Origin: UBA1756 sp045132235
GTDB lineage: Bacteria > Bacteroidota > Bacteroidia > Bacteroidales > WCHB1-69
Length of the DNA: 29,627 nucleotides
Direction: 5' to 3'
Assembly (NCBI GenBank): GCA_045132235.1
Contig: JBGURX010000047.1
Location: 1-29,627 of the forward strand
Below the pieces are notes generated by a model. That model had not been told where the DNA came from. It searched no databases and was given only the letters and a program-made list of their open reading frames with translations. Position numbers and translations under genes: made by a program. Below are positions 7,414 through 14,231 of the stretch, piece by piece (within the stretch, counting starts at the first letter, position 1; each line of letters starts with the position of its first letter).

Positions 7414-7446
7414 CACATTTTAAATTGAAAACGGGAAATTAAAAAT

Positions 7447-7467
7447 CCCCCCCCCCCCAAAAAAAAA
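7447..7467. repeat. C12 homopolymer followed by A9
   Basis: Twelve consecutive C (7447-7458) run directly into nine A (7459-7467). The A-run is the U-tract of the minus-strand terminator for the biotin-carrier gene. The C-run lies upstream of the lolD-like promoter. Such tracts vary in length by slippage and are also error-prone in sequencing. Confidence 0.8.
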
Positions 7468-7496
7468 GCCAAGGCAGAGCATTCCACCTTGGCTTT
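7459..7496 (-). terminator. Intrinsic terminator of the mmd operon
   Basis: On the minus strand the stem is GCCAAGG (7493-7487) and CCTTGGC (7474-7468) with a 12-nt loop, extended by AAA/TTT, then a run of nine U. It lies about 30 bp after the biotin-carrier stop, showing that the operon ends without a further gene. Confidence 0.9.
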
Positions 7497-7525
7497 GGGT
7501 TCGGTAAATAACCGTGTGATTCTGA

Positions 7526-7987
7526 TTACTCGATGGTGAGCAGCACGTCGCCTTCCATGACGGCGTCGCGGTCTTTCACGCGGATGTTGGTCACGCGGCC
7601 GGCTTTGGGAGCGTCGATGTTGTTCTCCATCTTCATGGCCTCGAGAAGGATGAGGTGCTGGCCTGCGGTCACGGTGTCGCCTTCGCGAACCATGATGTTG
7701 AGCACGGTGCCCGGCAGGGGTGATTTCACTTGCATGCCGGCGCCACCAGCGGCGGGGGCGGGAGCAGCGGCCGGAGCAGCAGCGGGAGCGGCGGCAGCTG
7801 CAGGAGCAGCAGCTACGGGAGCGGCCACGGGAGCAGCCTTCGGAGCCACCGGAACCTTGATGCCGGTCATGTCCATCTCCACCTCGAAGGATTTGCCGTT
7901 CACCTCAACTTGGGCTTTGTTCTCTTCAATATTGACAATGTCCACAGAATACTCATTGCCATTGATCTTGAATTTGTAATTTTTCAT
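7526..7987 (-). CDS. mmdC: Biotin carboxyl carrier subunit of methylmalonyl-CoA decarboxylase
   Basis: This small subunit carries the biotin that shuttles CO2 between the carboxyltransferase (MmdA) and a membrane decarboxylase. Residues 1-45 form a beta-rich N-terminal domain (KNYKFKINGNEYSVDI...), residues about 50-85 are an Ala/Pro-rich flexible linker, and 86-153 are the biotinyl domain, beginning KSPLPGTV and containing EAMKM, in which Lys119 is the expected biotinylation site. At 153 residues it fits the decarboxylase gamma family rather than AccB. It is the last gene of the three-gene operon, 58 bp after the OadG-type gene and followed by a terminator. Propionyl-CoA carboxylase carrier is the alternative, but the OadG partner favours the decarboxylase. 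Confidence 0.9.
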   Translation of the reverse strand: MKNYKFKINGNEYSVDIVNIEENKAQVEVNGKSFEVEMDMTGIKVPVAPKAAPVAAPVAAAPAAAAAPAAAPAAAPAPAAGGAGMQVKSPLPGTVLNIMVREGDTVTAGQHLILLEAMKMENNIDAPKAGRVTNIRVKDRDAVMEGDVLLTIE

Positions 7988-8045
7988 AGTATTGATTCTA
8001 TTTATTTATAATTCTAAAATTCAATAATTTTAAATAACTCCAACT

Positions 8046-9086
8046 TTATCTCGGGTCCTGCTTGAAGTTGAACTGCTTCTGTCCCCAGTGGGATTCAGCC
8101 TGTCCGAAGGTGATGACTTCGCTCTCCTGATCGTGCTGGGTGTCGAGATAGAGGTAAAGGGCGAGGGAGATGGCGGCAATCTCTTCGTCTTCTGCGCTGA
8201 CGCAGGATTTGGAAAGAGCGAGCGAGATGGCGGCGATTTCCTCATCGGTGGGAGCACCGGCAGCTTTGGCTGCGGTCTTGGCCTTGGGAGCCTCTTTTGG
8301 CTTGTTTTTCTTTTCAGCCTCTCTCTTGGCATACCATCCGAAAACCTTTAGTACCAAGAAGATAATGGTGAGTACCGTGAAGACAATGGCCATTGACATC
8401 AGAGCCATCTGCCAGCCCCACGGGTCGTTCTTGGCCAACTTGTCGGCCTTGCCTTCACCGGAAAGCACCTCGTTGTTGGAGGCGGGGGTGAAACTCTTGA
8501 GGAGGGTACGCTGGTCGGCGTTGTTCTTCTTGGCAAGCACGGAGTTGTCGCGGTTGAGGGCCACCACACCGTCCTTCTCGCAGCCGTAGGAGACGCACTG
8601 GCTCTGCAGTTGGCTGAGCTGCTTGGCGGGAATCACCATCAGGTCGATGAGGGTCTTGCCATCGGAGCCGATGAGGGCGAGGTATTGGATGTTCTCTCCT
8701 CTGAAGTTCGTGTGGAAGGTTCCGTAGGTGGGCAGGTTGTCCATGTAGAACACGAGACAGCTGCGTTGCGGCATCAGTGTGGCGGGGTCGCCGGCGGGGA
8801 TGTGGTAGCACTTCTCCTTGAACTGGTTGAGCTTCTCCTTGTCGCCCGACTGTGCATCGGTCAGACCGGTGGTGTCGGAGGTCAGGAAGCAACCGCCGAT
8901 ATTGACGGAGTTGTAGGAGGTGTTGAAAATCTCAATCCATGCCGGAGTGTTGCCGTACTCGTCTTCGAATTTGTTGTTATTCAGCATCACCTCATTCAAC
9001 CTCAGGTCAATAATGGTCTGCCCGCTGAGCGAGAGCGCCGTCATGACGGTGAGGAGGGTGAGAGCTAATGTTTTCAGTTTCTTCAT
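8046..9086 (-). CDS. OadG-type (delta) subunit with N-terminal lamin-tail-like domain
   Basis: A 346-residue membrane protein between mmdA and the biotin-carrier gene. A signal peptide (residues 1-23, ending LSGQ) is followed by a lamin-tail-like domain (about 24-175: LRLNEVMLNNN, TPAWIEIFNTSYNSVNIGGCFLT), a family often found on exported proteins. A single membrane helix then follows (about 222-250: WQMALMSMAIVFTVLTIIF) with the cytoplasmic KVFGWYAKR typical of OadG, and a Lys/Ala-rich tail. OadG subunits are small anchors that hold sodium-pumping decarboxylase complexes together. The tail contains an exact 11-residue repeat, DEEIAAISLAL, twice with a 19-residue period. The mmdA stop is 18 nt before the ATG. 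The LTD fusion appears to be a Bacteroidota form of the subunit. Confidence 0.82.
   Translation of the reverse strand: MKKLKTLALTLLTVMTALSLSGQTIIDLRLNEVMLNNNKFEDEYGNTPAWIEIFNTSYNSVNIGGCFLTSDTTGLTDAQSGDKEKLNQFKEKCYHIPAGDPATLMPQRSCLVFYMDNLPTYGTFHTNFRGENIQYLALIGSDGKTLIDLMVIPAKQLSQLQSQCVSYGCEKDGVVALNRDNSVLAKKNNADQRTLLKSFTPASNNEVLSGEGKADKLAKNDPWGWQMALMSMAIVFTVLTIIFLVLKVFGWYAKREAEKKNKPKEAPKAKTAAKAAGAPTDEEIAAISLALSKSCVSAEDEEIAAISLALYLYLDTQHDQESEVITFGQAESHWGQKQFNFKQDPR
8161..8246 (-). repeat. 57-bp-period internal duplication in the OadG-type gene
   Basis: The 29 bases at 8161-8189 and 8218-8246 match at 24 positions. The encoded 11 residues DEEIAAISLAL are identical, and most base differences are synonymous. 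The duplicated piece corresponds to the amphipathic helix in the cytoplasmic tail. Confidence 0.8.
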
Positions 9087-9104
9087 TTCGCTTGAAAATT
9101 AAGG

Positions 9105-10664
9105 TTACAGCGGGAGGTTATCGTGTTTCTTGGCCGGATTCTGGAGGCGTTTGGTGCGCAGCGATTCGAGGGCGCGGATGACGCGGAAACGGGTGTTGCG
9201 CGGCTCGATCACATCGTCGATGTAGCCGTACTTGGCGGCGACATACGGGTTGGCGAACGCCTTGGTGTATTCGGCCTCCTTCTCGTTGAGGTACTCGGCT
9301 TTCTTGGCAGGATCTTCAATGTTCTTGACATCCTTGCTGTAGAGGATTTCCACAGCGCCCTTGCCGCCCATCACAGCGATTTCGGCGGTCGGCCATGCGT
9401 AGTTGATGTCGCCGCGGAGATGCTTCGAGCTCATCACGCAGTAAGCGCCGCCGTAGTCCTTGCGGAGAATGACGGTGACCTTCGGAACGGTGGCTTCACC
9501 GTAAGCGTAGAGCAGCTTCGCACCGTGCAGGATGATACCGCCGTACTCCTGGCCCGTGCCGGGCAGGAAGCCGGGAACGTCCACCAACGTCACCAACGGG
9601 ATGTTGAAGGCGTCGCAGAAACGCACGAAGCGGGCACCCTTGCGGGAAGCGTTGATGTCGAGCACGCCGGCGAGCCAGCCGGGCTGGTTGGCCACCACAC
9701 CCACGGAGATGCCGTTGAAGCGGGCAAAGCCCACCACGATGTTCTTGGCATAGTTGGGCTGCACCTCGAGGAACTCGCCGTTGTCCACGATGCTGGTAAT
9801 CACTGCCTTCACATCGTAGGGCTTGTTCGGGTTCTCGGGAATCAGCGAGTTGAGCACGTCGTCCAGGCGGTTGACGGGGTCGTTGCAGGCCATGCGGGGA
9901 GCCTCCTCCATGTTGTTGGAGGGCAGGAAGCTGAGCAGCTGGCGGATCATGGCGATACCGTCGTCCTCATTCTCCACGGCAAACGAAGCCACACCTGACT
10001 TGGTGGAGTGTACCGAAGCGCCGCCGAGGTCTTCCACGCTGACCACCTCGTTGGTGACGGTTTTCACCACCTTGGGACCGGTGACGAACATGTAGCTGGT
10101 GTTCTTGGTCATCATGATGAAGTCGGTGAGGGCGGGGGAATAGACCGCACCGCCGGCGCAGGGACCGAAGATGGCGGAGATCTGCGGCACGACACCGCTG
10201 GCGAGGATGTTGCGCTGGAAAATCTCAGCGTAGCCGGCGAGACTGTTCACACCCTCTTGGATACGGGCGCCGCCCGAGTCGTTGAAACCGATGACCGGTG
10301 CGCCCATCTTCATGGCCTGGTCGAGCACTTTGCAGATTTTGTTGGCCACCGTTTCGGAGAGCGAGCCGCCGGAAACGGTGAAGTCCTGTGAGTACACGAA
10401 CACGAGACGGCCATCTACAGTGCCGTAGCCGGTGATGACACCGTCGGTGAGGGGAGTATCCTTCTCCATGCCGAAGTTGTAGCAACGGTGGGTGGCGAAC
10501 ATGTCGAACTCCTCGAAACTGCCCTCGTCAAGGAACTTGAGAATGCGTTCACGGGCAGTGTATTTGCCTTGGGCGTGCTGTTTCTCGATGCGTTTCTCGC
10601 CGCCGGCATTACGAGCTATTTCTCTTTTTTCCAACAGCTCGTTGATTTTTTCTTGCATTGTCAT
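9105..10664 (-). CDS. mmdA: Methylmalonyl-CoA decarboxylase, carboxyltransferase (alpha) subunit
   Basis: The crotonase-fold carboxyltransferase that moves the carboxyl group of (S)-methylmalonyl-CoA to protein-bound biotin, giving propionyl-CoA. At 519 residues it has the family length. Two CoA/biotin-binding halves are visible: GFNDSGGARIQEGV and FGPCAGGAVYSPALTDF in the first, VPGFLPGTGQEYGGIILHGAKLL and KDYGGAYCVMSSKHL in the second, with NQPGWLAGVLDINAS in between. It heads the operon with the OadG-type and biotin genes. The same fold serves propionyl-CoA carboxylase beta; no biotin carboxylase gene is nearby, which favours decarboxylation. The ATG at 10664 is given; a second ATG two codons later (10658) is equally possible. 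Confidence 0.93.
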   Translation of the reverse strand: MTMQEKINELLEKREIARNAGGEKRIEKQHAQGKYTARERILKFLDEGSFEEFDMFATHRCYNFGMEKDTPLTDGVITGYGTVDGRLVFVYSQDFTVSGGSLSETVANKICKVLDQAMKMGAPVIGFNDSGGARIQEGVNSLAGYAEIFQRNILASGVVPQISAIFGPCAGGAVYSPALTDFIMMTKNTSYMFVTGPKVVKTVTNEVVSVEDLGGASVHSTKSGVASFAVENEDDGIAMIRQLLSFLPSNNMEEAPRMACNDPVNRLDDVLNSLIPENPNKPYDVKAVITSIVDNGEFLEVQPNYAKNIVVGFARFNGISVGVVANQPGWLAGVLDINASRKGARFVRFCDAFNIPLVTLVDVPGFLPGTGQEYGGIILHGAKLLYAYGEATVPKVTVILRKDYGGAYCVMSSKHLRGDINYAWPTAEIAVMGGKGAVEILYSKDVKNIEDPAKKAEYLNEKEAEYTKAFANPYVAAKYGYIDDVIEPRNTRFRVIRALESLRTKRLQNPAKKHDNLPL

Positions 10665-10740
10665 GGGTTTCTATTTTAGTGATTTATATATTCAAAAAAA
10701 CAACTTTCAAAATTGCAAACCATTGAAAATACAACAGTTT

Positions 10741-10757
10741 CCGAATTTTAAAATCGG
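10741..10757. promoter_or_regulatory. 17-bp palindrome at the mmdA transcription start region
   Basis: CCGAATTTTAAAATCGG is symmetric around T10749 with one mismatched pair. It lies just downstream of the mmdA -7 element, about where transcription would begin. It could be an operator or a 5' hairpin. Confidence 0.45.
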
Positions 10758-10760
10758 CTG

Positions 10761-10768
10761 CAAATTTA
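10761..10768 (-). promoter_or_regulatory. -7 promoter element of the mmd operon
   Basis: The minus strand reads TAAATTTG (TAnnTTTG). It implies a leader of about 90 nt before mmdA, the longest in the window apart from the 407 gene. It is divergent from the chr promoter at 10820-10827. Confidence 0.55.
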
Positions 10769-10819
10769 CATTATTTTTTAGAGAAAAAAAAGATATTTCA
10801 AAAATCCTAAATATTATTG

Positions 10820-10827
10820 TACTTTTG
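10820..10827 (+). promoter_or_regulatory. -7 promoter element of the chr gene pair
   Basis: TACTTTTG matches TAnnTTTG and lies 19 bases before the GTG at 10847. This excludes the upstream in-frame TTG (10817), which would fall within the promoter. Confidence 0.65.
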
Positions 10828-10846
10828 CCGCTCAATTTCATGCCAC

Positions 10847-11398
10847 GTGTCTGAGATTTTTAGGATTTTCTGGTCATTTTTCAAAATCGGCACCTTTACC
10901 ATCGGTGGCGGCTATGCCATGATTCCGCTGATGGAGAAGGAGCTGGTGAACCGTCGTGGCTGGTTGTCGCAGGAGGAGTTTTTGGACACGCTGGCGTTGT
11001 CGCAGGCCATGCCGGGGGTGTTCGCTGCCAACATGGCCACAGCCGTCGGCATGAAAAGGCGCGGCGTGGCGGGTGCGGCGGCGGCCATCGTCGGCAACAT
11101 CCTGATGCCCGTGATGTTCATCCTGCTGCTTGCAGTCTTTTTCCGCCACTTCTCCGACAACCATTGGGTGGAGAGCATCTTCAAGGGGGTGCGCCCCGCT
11201 GTGGTGGCCCTCATCGCCGCGCCAGTGTTCAAGATGGCCAAAACTGCCGGCATCAGCTGGCGCAACGCATGGATTCCCGTGCTGTCGGCCCTGCTCATCG
11301 CCTGTCTGGGCGTGTCGCCCGTGCTGGTGGTGCTCGCCGCGGCAGCAGGAGGCTTCCTCTATGGCACCATCGTGCGCAGAAAGGAGGGAAAAACATGA
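10847..11398 (+). CDS. chrA: Chromate-family (CHR) transporter, first half
   Basis: A short CHR-family membrane protein of 183 residues with about five to six hydrophobic helices. Full-length ChrA has two homologous halves; here each half is a separate gene, the short-chain type expected to work as a heterodimer with antiparallel topology. The family motif FKIGTFTIGGGYAMIPLMEKE is at residues about 10-30 and SQAMPGVFAANMATAVG follows. I place the start at GTG 10847 (VSEIFRIFWSFF) because the promoter -7 element lies just upstream. Proven members export chromate or take up sulfate-like anions; the substrate in this probable anaerobe is unknown. It overlaps the next gene by four bases (ATGA). 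Confidence 0.85.
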   Translation: MSEIFRIFWSFFKIGTFTIGGGYAMIPLMEKELVNRRGWLSQEEFLDTLALSQAMPGVFAANMATAVGMKRRGVAGAAAAIVGNILMPVMFILLLAVFFRHFSDNHWVESIFKGVRPAVVALIAAPVFKMAKTAGISWRNAWIPVLSALLIACLGVSPVLVVLAAAAGGFLYGTIVRRKEGKT

Positions 11399-11961
11399 TT
11401 TTCTGGCAGCTTTTCTATACGTTTTGTCAGATCGGCGCCTTCACCTTCGGGGGCGGCTACGCCATGATTTCACTGATTTACAGCGAGGTGGTGGAGCGGC
11501 ACGGCTGGCTGACTGCCGCCGAATTCACCGACATTGTGGCCGTGAGCCAGGCCACTCCCGGTCCCGTCGGCATCAATGTGGCCACCTATTCGGGCTATAC
11601 CGCCGTGGTGAATGCGGGCTTCGACCCGTGGCTGGGTGTGCTGGGGGCTGTCATTGCCTCCTTTGCCGTACTGCTGATTCCCGTAATCCTTATGGTGCTG
11701 GTGTTGCATTTCTTGCAGAAACATCGCCACAATCCGCTGGTGGAAAAAGTTTTCACCATTCTTCGCCTGACGGTGGTGGGACTGGTGGCAGCTGCGGCCA
11801 TCCTGCTGGTCACGCCCATCACGTTTGGCACAAAGCCTTTCCAACTCACGGCCAGCATCCTCATTTTCCTCATCGTTTTCGTGGCGGCGTTCCGCTACAA
11901 GCAGAGTCCGGTGCTGCTGCTTGTACTCAGCGCCATTGTGGGTCTCGCGCTGTACGCGTGA
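11395..11961 (+). CDS. chrA: Chromate-family (CHR) transporter, second half
   Basis: The partner of the preceding gene: 188 residues, with the same motif again (YTFCQIGAFTFGGGYAMISLIY) followed by VSQATPGPVGINVATYSGY and five or so hydrophobic helices. The ATG at 11395 overlaps the previous stop, so the two are translationally coupled, as expected for obligate subunits. The family placement is secure; the transported ion is not. A stretch of about 380 bp without a recognised gene follows. Confidence 0.87.
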   Translation: MIFWQLFYTFCQIGAFTFGGGYAMISLIYSEVVERHGWLTAAEFTDIVAVSQATPGPVGINVATYSGYTAVVNAGFDPWLGVLGAVIASFAVLLIPVILMVLVLHFLQKHRHNPLVEKVFTILRLTVVGLVAAAAILLVTPITFGTKPFQLTASILIFLIVFVAAFRYKQSPVLLLVLSAIVGLALYA

Positions 11962-12293
11962 GGGAGAAGGTGGAAACTGAGAACTGAAAATTGAAAGGTG
12001 AAAATTTGTGCAAGTAGAGACGCGATTCATCGCGTCTACAAAAAGGTGATGCTGGATTTGTTGAATTCCTCCGTCGTGGCGGAAAAATCCACTCTGTTCT
12101 CCCAAAATCTTCTTCAAAAATTTGATGGTCATCATTAAAATCACGGCTAATATCCGCATGGTTCTTTTCATGGCATGCTCTTCATTATGATTAATATTTC
12201 ATATAAAATACTGATAAACAATAATTTGTAAAATTATAAAAAGATAATTATGAAGAATTGAAAAAATAATTTGAAAAATATTGGGGAGGATGG
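11962..12293. other. Intergenic stretch between chr pair and tRNA-Arg
   Basis: Holds the palindromic repeat at 12014-12039. On the minus strand from 12171 there is an open frame beginning with a short hydrophobic-basic peptide (MRILAVILMMTIKFLKKIL) that reads through the repeat and into antisense chr sequence. No -7 promoter was seen for it, so it is not called as a gene. 12180-12290 is very AT-rich, with no structure I can name. Confidence 0.5.
12014..12039. repeat. Interspersed palindromic repeat (full copy)
   Basis: GTAGAGACGCGATTCATCGCGTCTAC forms a hairpin: GACGCGAT and ATCGCGTC pair around a two-base centre, with outer GTA/TAC arms and a two-base bulge on the left. A decayed copy sits at 6694-6712. 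Such GAGACGCGAT-ATCGCGTCTC elements are scattered between genes in many Bacteroidota genomes. Here it follows the chr pair and could act as a transcript-end hairpin, though no T-run follows. Confidence 0.75.
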
Positions 12294-12322
12294 TTGCAGA
12301 ATAAAAAAATGTTGTACTTTTG
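12294..12322 (+). promoter_or_regulatory. Promoter of tRNA-Arg / rpsP
   Basis: TTG (12294-12296) and TACTTTTG (12315-12322), 18 bp apart, close to the Bacteroidota consensus. It ends 18 bases before the tRNA. No second TAnnTTTG occurs between the tRNA and rpsP. Confidence 0.7.
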
Positions 12323-12340
12323 CAGCTCCAAAAAGGAACT

Positions 12341-12414
12341 GGCCCCGTAGCTCAACTGAATAGAGCATTTGACTACGGATCAAAAGGTTACAGGTTTGAA
12401 TCCTGTCGGGGTCA
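12341..12414 (+). tRNA. tRNA-Arg (anticodon ACG)
   Basis: A complete cloverleaf: acceptor GGCCCCG (12341-12347) with CGGGGTC (12407-12413, one G-U pair), D-stem GCTC/GAGC, anticodon stem TTTGA (12368-12372) with TCAAA (12380-12384), loop CTACGGA giving anticodon ACG, and T-stem ACAGG/CCTGT with loop TTTGAAT. Discriminator base is A12414. The 3' CCA is not encoded, which is usual in this phylum. ACG (read as ICG after deamination) decodes CGU/CGC/CGA. rpsP starts 36 nt downstream, with no promoter between. Confidence 0.97.
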
Positions 12415-12450
12415 CAACTTTTTTTTCATTTTAAACCAAAACATAACGAA

Positions 12451-13026
12451 ATGGCAACTAGAATCAGATTACAGAGACATGGTAAGAAGAACCAACCCTT
12501 CTACCACATTGTAGTTGCAGATGGTCGGGCACCACGTGACGGTCGTTATATTGAGAGACTTGGCACTTACAACCCGCTGACCAATCCTGCACAGGTAACC
12601 CTTAACTTCGACAGAGCCCTGTATTGGGTTGAGGTCGGTGCGGCTCCTTCAGATACCGCTCGTGCTTTGCTGAGACACGAAGGCGTGTATTTGATGAAGC
12701 ATCTCCGTGGCGGTGTCGCCAAGGGCGCTTTCAGCGAGAACGAGGCACAGCGTCGTTTCGAGGCTTGGAAGAACGAGCACGAATCCAAGATGAACAACAT
12801 CAAGCGCGAAGAGGCTGACAACGAGCGCAACACCTTGAAGAAACGCCTTGAGGCAGAAACGAAGGTGAAAGAGGCTGTGGCTGCTAAGGTCGCTGCCAAG
12901 CGTGCTGCTGAAGCCGAAGCCGCTGCTGCTGCACAGAAGGAAGCCGAAGAGGCTGCCGCCGCAGAAGCCGAAGCCGCTACGACGGAAGAACCCGCCGCTG
13001 AAGCTACCGAAACTCCCGCAGAATAA
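12451..13026 (+). CDS. rpsP: 30S ribosomal protein S16 with long Ala/Glu-rich tail
   Basis: Residues 1-80 are S16 (MATRIRLQRHGKKNQPFYHIVVAD, then DGRYIERLGTYNPLTNP), a small-subunit assembly protein that binds 16S rRNA helices 15 and 17. The core is followed by a charged helical region and a roughly 50-residue low-complexity tail of Ala, Glu and Lys. This extension makes the protein 191 residues, about twice the E. coli length, a form common in Bacteroidota. The usual partners rimM, trmD and rplS are not adjacent. It lies 36 nt after tRNA-Arg and probably shares its transcript; a strong terminator follows at 13046. Confidence 0.97.
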   Translation: MATRIRLQRHGKKNQPFYHIVVADGRAPRDGRYIERLGTYNPLTNPAQVTLNFDRALYWVEVGAAPSDTARALLRHEGVYLMKHLRGGVAKGAFSENEAQRRFEAWKNEHESKMNNIKREEADNERNTLKKRLEAETKVKEAVAAKVAAKRAAEAEAAAAAQKEAEEAAAAEAEAATTEEPAAEATETPAE

Positions 13027-13045
13027 TCACCGATTATCGCGATAC

Positions 13046-13080
13046 AAAAAAAAGGACATCCATTAGGGTGTCCTTTTTTT
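13046..13080 (+). terminator. Intrinsic terminator of rpsP
   Basis: An 8-bp stem GGACATCC (13054-13061) with GGGTGTCC (13066-13073, one G-U pair) and a 4-nt loop, flanked by A8 and T7 runs that extend the helix. The flanking A-run makes it potentially bidirectional. Confidence 0.92.
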
Positions 13081-13123
13081 GTTGGAAAATCCCACCTTCT
13101 ACGTTCAGTTAAGGAAAAAATAC

Positions 13124-13131
13124 TATTTTTG
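13124..13131 (+). promoter_or_regulatory. -7 promoter element of the serpin-like gene
   Basis: TATTTTTG matches TAnnTTTG, 27 bases before the ATG at 13159. It supports that start over an in-frame upstream codon at 13129. Confidence 0.6.
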
Positions 13132-13158
13132 CAGCATCAATCCCTGAATATTCGCAAC

Positions 13159-14169
13159 ATGAAAATCCTCAAACAACTCCTCTTTACCACGTTATCATTT
13201 TATATCATGATGATTGCGGGTGCCGCCAGCGCGCAGTCATTTGATAACCCTGTGTCGGAGATGGGGCTGACGAGGTTCATTCCCACTTTAGAGCATACTA
13301 TCGCCGAGGATAGCAATGTGGTTTACTGCGCCACCCTGCCGTTGGCCTGGGATCGCGTGCGCACCACCATCGGGAGGCCCTTGCAGATTCCGGATAATGA
13401 CTATGACCTGCGACTTCTTAACGATTCACGCTCGTATCTTAATTCACTGAAACATTATGAGTATCAAGTGAGTACGGATATTTCAGGTTCTCTTATCAAT
13501 GTGCAAGCGCAATTCAAACTATCGTTGCCATTCTTTACAGAATTGCGCACTTTCCAAGACAGACTGGCCTTCAAAGGCGAAAAAGTGGAGTCTTTTGGCG
13601 TGACGGGAGATGATCAATACGATCAGAAAAAACAGATGGAAATCCTCTATTATGAAAATAACGACCATTTTGTTATAAAACTAATTCCCTCCAACTCCGA
13701 TCATGAAATCATTCTGTACATGCCCAACACTCGTTTTAACACCATGGCAGATGCTGTAGCTAAGGTTAATGGTTTGATAGCCATCGGTCAACAAGAAAAA
13801 CTCGAAAACTGTCATCAATGGAAATATAAGTTTAAAGATGCAGGAGATATTGTCATCATCCCCAAAATTCAATTTGACCTCAGCACCCACTTCAGCTCAT
13901 TGGAAGGGAACACTTTTATAGCTGGAAATGAGGCATATAAAATAAAAACTGTGTGGCAACGAACTGCTTTCCAACTCGACGAGAGTGGGGCAGAGATTGA
14001 GAGCGAAAGCACAGTGGGTATTTTCTATTTAGGATGGGAAGAGATTGATAATGAGCCCAAAGTCATGGAATTCAACAAGCCTTTCTTTGTATTTCTGAGG
14101 CGCAAAGATGCAGCTGTTCCCTATTTCGCCGCATGGCTATATGATACCGAACTGATGATAAAGGAATAG
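13159..14169 (+). CDS. Divergent serpin-like exported protein
   Basis: A signal peptide (MKILKQLLFTTLSFYIMMI to about residue 26, ending GAASAQS) is followed by a domain whose C-terminal third matches the serpin fold. IPKIQFDLS and GNTF fit the strand before the reactive-centre loop; FQLDESGAEIESES (Gly277 as P15) fits the hinge; and EFNKPFFVFL (305-313) matches the FNKPF segment conserved in serpins such as alpha-1-antitrypsin, followed by a degenerate last strand. The N-terminal NVVYCATLPLAW resembles the serpin NVVFSPLSI segment. At 336 residues it is slightly short. The hinge has Ile, Glu and Ser where inhibitory serpins carry small Ala residues at P12-P9, so it may not be a protease inhibitor. 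It has its own promoter and is convergent with hemW. The fold is fairly sure; the function is not. Confidence 0.7.
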   Translation: MKILKQLLFTTLSFYIMMIAGAASAQSFDNPVSEMGLTRFIPTLEHTIAEDSNVVYCATLPLAWDRVRTTIGRPLQIPDNDYDLRLLNDSRSYLNSLKHYEYQVSTDISGSLINVQAQFKLSLPFFTELRTFQDRLAFKGEKVESFGVTGDDQYDQKKQMEILYYENNDHFVIKLIPSNSDHEIILYMPNTRFNTMADAVAKVNGLIAIGQQEKLENCHQWKYKFKDAGDIVIIPKIQFDLSTHFSSLEGNTFIAGNEAYKIKTVWQRTAFQLDESGAEIESESTVGIFYLGWEEIDNEPKVMEFNKPFFVFLRRKDAAVPYFAAWLYDTELMIKE

Positions 14170-14231
14170 CCCCGTCACTCCCGACAGCCCCACTTTTCAT
14201 CCTTTCATCTCTTAATCTCAACCTCCCATCC

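Noticed and set aside
10817..10846. Upstream TTG start for the first chr gene
   Set aside because: It would overlap the -7 promoter element at 10820-10827; the GTG at 10847 fits the family better.
11470..12171. Long minus-strand frame antisense to the second chr gene
   Set aside because: Most of it is antisense shadow; only the first 45 residues outside chr might be real, and that is reported as a weak finding.
12320..12514. Plus-strand frame covering tRNA-Arg and the rpsP start
   Set aside because: It is formed by reading through the tRNA cloverleaf and is incompatible with the rpsP frame.
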